Shown here: piece by piece, positions 27,440-33,337 of the stretch
How positions within the stretch are numbered: position 1 is the first letter of the stretch
Layout of the letters: each line of letters begins with the position of its first letter
DNA from: a virus
Strand: one strand, 5' to 3'
DNA length: 33,337 nt
Virus record (IMG/VR): IMGVR_UViG_3300024346_000277
Span: 1 to 33,337 of that record
Made by a program: the position numbers and the translations under genes
Notes under the pieces: generated by a model
What the model was told of the DNA's origin: nothing
The model's database searches: none
The model's input: only the letters and a program-made list of their open reading frames with translations

Positions 27440-28750
27440 TTAGAAGGTTGGTGTGATAAGTCCCGTACCGTTGATTTGTGCCCAAGCGTTCGGGTAACGG
27501 TTTGCAGTAAAGGCACTGTATCCGTACACAATCATGGTTACATCTAGTTCAGCAGCCTTTGGCTGTTCAAAACGAAGCATCATTGGCTCGCCAGAACCTG
27601 TTTCCCACAAGTGCAACTCTTGCGTGTTACCAATGTAGATAGTGTCTTGGTCTGTACCAGCACCTTGAACAACGCTAACGGTTGCGTCTGTGTAAACAGG
27701 CAATCCGAGGATGCTGTAACCACTGTTGCCGTACATTGGGGCACCTGAACCGTAAGCGTATGCAGGCTGACCTGAGGACGATGGGGTTGGTACTGCAAGT
27801 GGGCGTGACTGCCCATCAACTGCTGCCAAAATGAAAGCAAGTCGGCGTGGGTGCATGATGATTACGTTTGGTCCAGCGAAGAAAGTTGTTTGTACTTTCT
27901 GAATTGCATCAACCAATTTTGGATACATCTCAGCAACTGTCGGACTGGCATCGGTATAAGTGACTGTCTGTCCTGCGGATGCAAGAAGTTCAGCAACAAC
28001 GGCGGTGTTCAAAACCGTGTGGTATGAAGAAACAAGGTCTGCCATTACAAGCGAGTCAATGTTTGTTCCACGCTCTAGTGCCTGACGGGAAACATTCTGC
28101 TGACCTGCAAATGTCTTAACTGTGAGGTCAAGTTTTGTGTCGTCCATGTTTGTTTCCTGAACGGCTGCGCCTTCAGTTTGCAATGCGGTTGCGGAACCAG
28201 TTGTTACCTTGCTGATGCTTAGTGTCAAACCTTCGTTTGGAAGTTGATGCTTGCGGGCGAGGTCTGCTGTTACACGACCTGCACGAGCGAATGGTGCTGC
28301 CAAGTCAGTAAGGAACTGAGGAACCATAAGACCAGCAAATGCTGCTGATGTTACGTCACGGCGTTCAATTCTTTCTTCTGCCATGTGGCGTGCAAGACGC
28401 TCAGATGCCATGTAGTCATTGTTAAACTGTGCAGCGTAAGCGTCACGAATGAACGATGTGTCTGCCTGTGGTGCGTAGGTACGAGCCTCAGACTTTACAA
28501 CGGCAGGTGCTACTGCACTGTCAAACTTCTTTTCTTTGCGCAGTTCTGCTGCTTCTGCTGAACGCTTTTCAAGTTCAGAATGAGTCTTAATTTGCTCGTC
28601 AAGTGAACGGCATTCGTCAAGAGATGCTGTGATTTCTGTGTCCTCATCTGAGGTCAGTTCACGGGCTTCTGTTTTTGCGGTTTCAACGATTGCTTCGGCT
28701 TTTGCAAGAGCAGCATCACGCTTTTCTGTAAGGTTTTGTGTCATAGACAT
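27440..28750 (-). CDS. Major capsid protein (HK97 fold)
   Basis: A 436-residue protein. Residues 1-105 are a charged helical delta/scaffold domain (EKRDAALAKAEAIVETAKTE, SLDEQIKTHSELEKRSAEAA), cut off by the protease encoded next. The rest is HK97 fold: the N-arm and E-loop region (FLTDLAAPFARAGRVTADLA, TEGAAVQETNMDDTKLDLTV), LVMADLVSSYHTVLNTAVVA, NVIIMHPRRLAFILAAVDGQ, SILGLPVYTDATV and the A-domain end VYGYSAFTANRYPNAWAQIN. ATG 28750 is well placed. The most abundant virion component. Confidence 0.97.
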   Translation of the reverse strand: MSMTQNLTEKRDAALAKAEAIVETAKTEARELTSDEDTEITASLDECRSLDEQIKTHSELEKRSAEAAELRKEKKFDSAVAPAVVKSEARTYAPQADTSFIRDAYAAQFNNDYMASERLARHMAEERIERRDVTSAAFAGLMVPQFLTDLAAPFARAGRVTADLARKHQLPNEGLTLSISKVTTGSATALQTEGAAVQETNMDDTKLDLTVKTFAGQQNVSRQALERGTNIDSLVMADLVSSYHTVLNTAVVAELLASAGQTVTYTDASPTVAEMYPKLVDAIQKVQTTFFAGPNVIIMHPRRLAFILAAVDGQSRPLAVPTPSSSGQPAYAYGSGAPMYGNSGYSILGLPVYTDATVSVVQGAGTDQDTIYIGNTQELHLWETGSGEPMMLRFEQPKAAELDVTMIVYGYSAFTANRYPNAWAQINGTGLITPTF

Positions 28751-28820
28751 TTAATTTTCTCCAATAATGGTTGTTGGTTGTTTATTAAGTGTTTTTACAG
28801 TGCGCCAATGGTGCGGCTGA

Positions 28821-30050
28821 TTAACGGCTTCGGTATCTCTGAATTGCAATCTCATTTTTTCTGAGACTTAAATTAGAAACTGTTGGGATTGTAACATTCT
28901 GCATTTGGGAACGCAACTCGGCTACGGTTTCCTCATAAGCAGGAAAAGTTACAACGCTAACATCATAAAGTTGCACCTCTTTTAGTTCTCTTACGGAACG
29001 GTCTGAGTTCCACGAATCCTTAACTGTGCGAAATGCGAAAGACATTTGTGACATATCGCCACGCTTCATAGCAGAGATTAAACGTGCAGCATCAGGGTTC
29101 ATCGGGTCAAGGTCTGTTTCAATACGTAATCCAATGTCATCTTCTTCTAAACGCAAAGTTCCCGACTTAGTTCTTGCTAATGGGATGCCTTCATGGTCTA
29201 TCAATAGGCGTACATCTGCACCATCATTTAGAGTTTTAGAAAATGCGCCACTTCTAACATATTCAGTAAATGGCATTGGTTCAGAAGGCGAGTCAAAAAT
29301 GGCGGCATATCCAACAATTTTGGTTCCATCTTCTGAGGCTCTTATCTCTAGGTCAGAGTAGGCAATACGGCGCGTTTCATTTTCTTCCCGTACAACCCAA
29401 TTGATGGTATTTGATTCCGTCATAATGCTCCTTATATTAGCAAATAATTCTGATGCAATGCGAGTGCGTGAATCTTTTTCTTGTTCTAATCGTGCAACAA
29501 CCCGTTCAGCGTATTGCTGAGTTCTTGCTGCTGCTGTTTTGGTTGTGCCACTGCCCCACAGTAAATGTGCAACTAGACCAGGTGTAATATCTCCAGCCTT
29601 AACACCTTCGGATTCTAAATCAACGGTGTGTCTTGCTATCCAAGGTGCAATCTTGCGCCATTTGGCTTCGGTAACAGTACCCGATGCCATTTTACGAGCA
29701 TCTTCTACTGTTTGTGGTTGAAGCCCATCGCCTGACAAACCTTCTTCATGGTATTTAAGTCCACGCCTTGCATTCGCACGCATAAACTCAGGGGCAGAGA
29801 GATTAACGGCACGAACTTCATCATCTTCTAACTCAATTTCCATATCATCTTCATCTTCATGAGGTTCCCAAGCATTGCAGTAAAAAGCACCACTAACATA
29901 ATCATTCCAGCGTGTGCAGTATGCCTTTTCACCCGAATCATCTATATTATCTTGGTCATAGTATTCACAGTTGCCGCAAGCCCGTCCTTCTGGAACATCC
30001 TTAGATAGTGCAGGGCGATAATTGTCAGGTAACAAACGCAGTTCAATCAT
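28821..30050 (-). CDS. Prohead protease fused to cysteine-rich and helical domains
   Basis: 409 residues in three parts. (1) 20-62: four cysteines (25, 28, 45, 58) in GRACGNCEYYDQ, YCTRWNDYVSG, FYCNAWEP, like the HiPIP-type Fe-S or zinc motif found near phage head genes. (2) 80-195: helical domain with GLQPQTVEDARKMASGTVTE and GLVAHLLWGSGTTK. (3) 225-390: S78 prohead protease, with KIVGYAAIFDSPSEP, FTEYVRSGAFSKTL, LLIDHEGIP (His286), RGDMSQMSFAFR (Ser334 or Ser337) and TFPAYEET. An AAGGAG lies four bases before the in-frame ATG 29423 (Met210), so a separate protease of 200 residues is probably also made. Starts one base into the portal stop. Confidence 0.9.
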   Translation of the reverse strand: MIELRLLPDNYRPALSKDVPEGRACGNCEYYDQDNIDDSGEKAYCTRWNDYVSGAFYCNAWEPHEDEDDMEIELEDDEVRAVNLSAPEFMRANARRGLKYHEEGLSGDGLQPQTVEDARKMASGTVTEAKWRKIAPWIARHTVDLESEGVKAGDITPGLVAHLLWGSGTTKTAAARTQQYAERVVARLEQEKDSRTRIASELFANIRSIMTESNTINWVVREENETRRIAYSDLEIRASEDGTKIVGYAAIFDSPSEPMPFTEYVRSGAFSKTLNDGADVRLLIDHEGIPLARTKSGTLRLEEDDIGLRIETDLDPMNPDAARLISAMKRGDMSQMSFAFRTVKDSWNSDRSVRELKEVQLYDVSVVTFPAYEETVAELRSQMQNVTIPTVSNLSLRKNEIAIQRYRSR

Positions 30051-31213
30051 TATTTACTCGGTGGCACTGCGTCTTGACCAACAGGAATTACGGTGTTAGA
30101 GCGTACAAACTCGTTACCTTCATCGTATGGTTCACGATTTTCAATTTCACGGGCTTCGTTCGGAGTTAGTGAACCGTTTGAAATCTGCATAGTTTGCGCC
30201 TGAACACGGGTCATTAGGTCTGCTCGCAGGAACTCTGTTGCGTCAAAGCGCATTTGTTGGTTTGCAGGAAGGAACTCACTAAAGGCTGTTTCAAGTCGCC
30301 TGACCCATCCGAGCAATGTGTACTTGTAAAATGCCGCACCTGTACCTTCAAGGTTAGTGTAAGTCTGGGTGTCTCCACCTGTTCCGATGATTAGATGTAG
30401 GGGAATGCGGTAAACACGAGCAATATCACGAATGATGCTCTCTTTGTGTTCAAGCATTTGCATATCGGCTGCTGAAGTCGTAATGCTGCGCCATTTAAGT
30501 CCGCCCTGCAGAACTGCTGGTCTGCGATGCTTGTAATGGGCTTGTTCCCAGTTTTGAGCAATCTGTTGTGCCTGTTCAGGAGTGATAGCCCCGTCAGTTT
30601 CCAAAACAGAGGATGGTGTTGCGCCTTCTCCGTAGAACTGCGCCAAAAAGCGTTCCATCGCCAAACCAGTACCAATAGTATTTCGCAAGGCTTCAATGGG
30701 TGAAACTCCAGTTTCCTGACCTGCAAGAACTATCCAATGTATTGCTTTAATGTCCTCTTTAGCAAACTGCTGCTTCCCAATTTGATAAACCATTGCGCCA
30801 GTATCGGTTTGCACTAAACCTTTTACGGCTTTGGGATGAATGTTCTGCATCTCTACTGGCAAACCATTTTTGCCTCTTGGCGCATAAATGTATGCGTTAC
30901 CGTGAATTGCAAGGGTAGTCATTGTTTGGTGCATAAACTCAAACATATTTTGCTTGTCATTAGGGTATTGAAAGACAGAAGGTACTGGTAGTCGTGCTAT
31001 TTGGTTTGCTTTGCGCTGAGTAATGTCTATTGGCATTGAAGCGATTGAGTCTGCAAGAAGTGAGACAGCAGATAAGATTGCGGATGAAGCAAAAACATTT
31101 ACCTCACTTACAATTTCCCCAGAATAGTTAGCGTAATAGGGACGAGCAGAAATACCATAAGGGTCTATAGATTGTGGCAATGCCCGTTGTTCTGTTTTGC
31201 GCCAAATGCTCAC
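30050..31213 (-). CDS. Portal protein (HK97 gp3-like)
   Basis: A 387-residue portal: SEVNVFASSAILSAVSLLAD, SIASMPIDI, FEFMHQTMTTLAIHGNAYIY, GVSPIEALRNTIGTGLAMER, FLAQFYGEGATPSSVLETDG, LEHKESIIRDIARVYRIPLH and QTYTNLEGTGAAFYKYTLLG follow the HK97-family portal from end to end. It forms the dodecameric DNA channel. The start is GTG 31213, overlapping the 49-aa gene stop (GTGA); no ATG fits better. Confidence 0.95.
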   Translation of the reverse strand: MSIWRKTEQRALPQSIDPYGISARPYYANYSGEIVSEVNVFASSAILSAVSLLADSIASMPIDITQRKANQIARLPVPSVFQYPNDKQNMFEFMHQTMTTLAIHGNAYIYAPRGKNGLPVEMQNIHPKAVKGLVQTDTGAMVYQIGKQQFAKEDIKAIHWIVLAGQETGVSPIEALRNTIGTGLAMERFLAQFYGEGATPSSVLETDGAITPEQAQQIAQNWEQAHYKHRRPAVLQGGLKWRSITTSAADMQMLEHKESIIRDIARVYRIPLHLIIGTGGDTQTYTNLEGTGAAFYKYTLLGWVRRLETAFSEFLPANQQMRFDATEFLRADLMTRVQAQTMQISNGSLTPNEAREIENREPYDEGNEFVRSNTVIPVGQDAVPPSK

Positions 31214-31359
31214 GCTGCTAGACCGCCTACAATAATTAGAATTATGCCTGCCACAATAGCACTAATTGGCACACTAAATGTAGAGACTCCCCCAATCAGC
31301 AATATAAACCCCAATACTTCAAACCCTGTTGAAATAATAGTTTGTAATTTTTCTTTCAT
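31210..31359 (-). CDS. Small two-segment membrane protein, 49 aa
   Basis: Frame from ATG 31359, overlapping the terminase stop (ATGA), to TGA 31210, overlapping the portal GTG. Product: KEKLQTIISTGFEVLGFILL, IGGVSTFSVPISAIVAGIIL, IIVGGLAA. Two hydrophobic helices with a short turn. GGGGAGACAAAAT lies upstream as ribosome binding site. Small membrane proteins between terminase and portal occur in actinophages; role unknown (possible membrane anchoring of the head assembly site). Confidence 0.75.
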   Translation of the reverse strand: MKEKLQTIISTGFEVLGFILLIGGVSTFSVPISAIVAGIILIIVGGLAA

Positions 31360-32873
31360 ATTTTGTCTCCCCAAATATCTAGGATAAGCGGTTCTATTGG
31401 TGATTTGTGTTTATGGGTAGCCCTGTCCAATGCCATTACCATAGCAATACAAGCGTCAATTTTGCGTCTTGACTTGCCTTTTGATAGTCGCCAACCGTTA
31501 TCTGCCATGCGTTGTGCTGCAGAAAGCACATGGTCTGTAAAAGTTGGAGAACCATCATGTATGACTTGTCCATTAACAATTAGTTCGTATGTCACTCCGC
31601 AGGCTGGAACCATACGTTGTGCGGATTGTGGAAATTCAACCATTGGCAATCCATCATCTGAAAGTGCCTCTGCCGACCTTTGGAAAAAAGCAGGGTCATA
31701 AGCAAACTCCTGCACATTGTAACGTAGGTGTAAATCTCTTAAATAATGTTCAACGGCTGCAATATCAACGCCAAAATCATTTGGATTCCAAATTTGCGGA
31801 AGCAACACATATCGCTCACCTTGTTGTTGGGCAAGAACCACACCGATTGAGTCGTGTTTCAAAGCCATGTCAATACCCACATAGCACGGTAGTTCTGGGT
31901 CTATAACTGTTTCTCCAACAAGACGTTCCCATGCGCCTACTGGTAGCCAAGACTCTTGTGTACGAACCCATTGGTTAAGGCGGTAACGGCGGAACGCCAT
32001 TTCGCTTGTTTGTTTGGCAGATACTTCCATATCTTCCATATCCAGCAATCCGTGAGACAAGTTTGGATTTGCTTTTACCCATTGCTTACGGTCATTAATG
32101 TCGCAATCTAATTTTCCTTCCCACCAAAAAAAACCAAAAGAGTCATCAACTACTTCTTTGGCTGCGAGGCTTTTACCGTAAGTATAAAGTTTGCCTGCAA
32201 TGGTATCTAAGTCATAGCCAGCCGTAGTAATAGCAACTACCAATGGGTCTCTACGGGCACCAGAACCAAGAGTTAAGGCATCCCACAAATCATCGTGTCG
32301 CTGAATGTGAAGTTCATCAAATATAACCATTGAAGGGTTTAACCCCTGCTGTAGTTTTCCATCTGCTGACAGAACACGATAGATAGCATTAAACTCTGGA
32401 ACTTCAATAACATCACGAAACACCCTGCATTTCTTAGACAAAACTGGACTATTTACAACTTGGTCACGGGCTTCGTTAAATACAATTCGTGCTTGTTGTC
32501 TGTCACCTGCAGCCGAATAAACCTCTGCACCAGCCTCACCAGCAAATAAACCATAAAGGGCAAGCGCAGAACCTAAAAGACTTTTACCTTGTTTTCTTGG
32601 AACTCCGACAAGCGCACGGCGATACCGCAAACGACCATCTGTTCTACGTTCAAGTAAATTACCAAGAAGCCACTCTTGCCAATCCGTAAACTCTAAAGGC
32701 TGACCAGACCTCATACCTTTGGTTAAGGTAAGCCAGTTGTAAGCAAAGTCTGTAATTAGTTTGCCATCGCTGTCATCGTACTTACGTTCTGTGTAGTAGG
32801 TCGGAGCCCACTTAGGATTAGGCTTGGTTGCGTTGTTCGTGGACACGTTTCCTGAACTCTCCCAAAGGGTCAC
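31356..32873 (-). CDS. terL: Terminase large subunit
   Basis: About 505 residues. ATPase: Walker A-like VGVPRKQGKS (89-98), Walker B SMVIFDELH (181-189), and a TTAGYD coupling segment. Nuclease: CYVGIDMALKHDSIG (first Asp), FAYDPAFFQRSAEAL (second) and KIDACIAMVMALDRA (third), the order of the RNase H-like fold. Packages DNA through the portal. GTG 32873 is listed; GTG 32846 (residue 10) is also possible and has AGGAAAC just before it. Overlaps the small subunit by 56 or 29 bases. Confidence 0.96.
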   Translation of the reverse strand: MTLWESSGNVSTNNATKPNPKWAPTYYTERKYDDSDGKLITDFAYNWLTLTKGMRSGQPLEFTDWQEWLLGNLLERRTDGRLRYRRALVGVPRKQGKSLLGSALALYGLFAGEAGAEVYSAAGDRQQARIVFNEARDQVVNSPVLSKKCRVFRDVIEVPEFNAIYRVLSADGKLQQGLNPSMVIFDELHIQRHDDLWDALTLGSGARRDPLVVAITTAGYDLDTIAGKLYTYGKSLAAKEVVDDSFGFFWWEGKLDCDINDRKQWVKANPNLSHGLLDMEDMEVSAKQTSEMAFRRYRLNQWVRTQESWLPVGAWERLVGETVIDPELPCYVGIDMALKHDSIGVVLAQQQGERYVLLPQIWNPNDFGVDIAAVEHYLRDLHLRYNVQEFAYDPAFFQRSAEALSDDGLPMVEFPQSAQRMVPACGVTYELIVNGQVIHDGSPTFTDHVLSAAQRMADNGWRLSKGKSRRKIDACIAMVMALDRATHKHKSPIEPLILDIWGDKI

Positions 32874-33300
32874 TTACACCAGCAGAACGGAAACCAATAC
32901 GCGCCCTATCTGTTGGAGTGAAACCAAGAAGGCTCAAATTGTCAGTTATTAACTTTTCAAGTTGTCTTAACCCTGTACGCGCACGCCAGTCAGTCGCATC
33001 AGTAAAAACCAAACGCCTCAAAATAGCCCTCTCATCTTCTTGCTCACAAACTATCATCAACAGTTCAATATCAGCATCTTGAAGCCAGCCTGCGCCAGCC
33101 TGCCAAAAGCGTTCCCACAATTCTAACCCAGGACCTTTGCCACCAGCCGTGTTACGAATGAGTTGCCTATGTGGTTCAGGGATGGTTTTTTCAACCTCTG
33201 GTAACACTTCCAAGACTGGTCTTGTGTTTTTCTTTTTATCCCTTAGCCCCAAATGTTCTCTGCGGTCTAACGGCATTGGTTTTGCGCCTCGTGTAGCCAT
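32818..33300 (-). CDS. terS: Terminase small subunit
   Basis: 160 residues, immediately before terL. Central helical region (DIELLMIVCEQEDERAILRR, RARTGLRQLEKLITDNLSLL) followed by LGFTPTDRARIGFRSAGVSD, the 'LGltP.dRar' motif of P27-type small terminases. The basic N-terminus (TRGAKPMPLDRREHLGLRDK) resembles other actinophage small terminases. It recognises the packaging site, which should lie close, possibly just upstream. Bases 33301-33337 show no gene. Confidence 0.85.
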   Translation of the reverse strand: MATRGAKPMPLDRREHLGLRDKKKNTRPVLEVLPEVEKTIPEPHRQLIRNTAGGKGPGLELWERFWQAGAGWLQDADIELLMIVCEQEDERAILRRLVFTDATDWRARTGLRQLEKLITDNLSLLGFTPTDRARIGFRSAGVSDPLGEFRKRVHEQRNQA

Positions 33301-33337
33301 AACTAAAACATACCAGACATAACAAAAGTTTTAATAC

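Overview
The window is most of a tailed bacteriophage genome (siphovirus-type, HK97-fold capsid). Every gene I can support is on the minus strand, so the genome reads from right (33.3 kb) to left (1). The likely host is an actinobacterium, probably a low-GC aquatic one: there is a WhiB-like Fe-S regulator, an Rpf-like muralytic protein (both typical of Actinobacteria and their phages), and a Thr-rich surface protein of a style common in aquatic Actinobacteria. No integrase is visible, so nothing shows a temperate life style. The host is inferred from gene content, not from a database match.

Layout in transcription order. (1) 33.3-24.1 kb, DNA packaging, head and neck: small and large terminase, a small membrane protein, GTG-started portal, prohead protease fused behind a cysteine-rich domain, major capsid protein, connector, tail terminator-like protein, two tandem tail-tube paralogues, and a tail-assembly chaperone pair joined by a -1 frameshift at a C-CCT-TTG heptamer. 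(2) 24.1-18.1 kb, tail: tape measure, two minor tail proteins, receptor-binding or fibre-type proteins. (3) 18.1-14.2 kb, lysis and surface region: three small membrane proteins, a mucin-like membrane-anchored protein, an M15-type endolysin, a metallophosphoesterase and small genes, closed by a hairpin terminator. (4) 14.2-9.6 kb, recombination and replication: zinc-ribbon protein, YqaJ-type exonuclease with an annealing-protein-like partner, winged-helix protein, SSB, WhiB, a PD-(D/E)XK-like nuclease and a replication-initiator-like wHTH protein. (5) 9.6-5.7 kb: a dense run of tiny early genes with near-identical AAAGGAACAA ribosome binding sites, ending in an XRE regulator and the Rpf-like protein. 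(6) 5.7-3.4 kb: an unrecognised 296-aa protein, an unusual D-arm-less tRNA-like structured RNA and a DUF932 protein, closed by a strong terminator. (7) 3.4-0.2 kb: a four-gene overlapping cassette (ParB-like, asparagine-synthetase-like PP-loop enzyme, C5-cytosine DNA methyltransferase, CmoA-like SAM enzyme), followed by a partial HNH endonuclease cut by the window edge.

The most interesting observation is region 7. The last enzyme resembles CmoA, which makes carboxy-S-adenosylmethionine (Cx-SAM). The adjacent cytosine-5 methyltransferase has all catalytic motifs but carries Arg instead of the nearly invariant Asn in motif X (LGRSVPP instead of GNSVPP). Engineered DNA methyltransferases in which that Asn is made basic are reported to accept Cx-SAM and write 5-carboxymethylcytosine. 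Next to them is an amide-forming asparagine-synthetase-like enzyme without a glutaminase domain. Together they suggest a natural phage pathway that carboxymethylates cytosine in DNA and may then amidate it. This is an inference; a caveat is that the position matching the Cx-SAM-binding Arg199 of E. coli CmoA looks like Glu here.

Other points of note: a duplicated promoter-operator module at 5.55-5.64 and 9.51-9.60 kb with a covarying palindrome, an internal ribosome binding site that probably yields a second, shorter prohead protease, and the phage-borne Rpf domain outside the lysis region.
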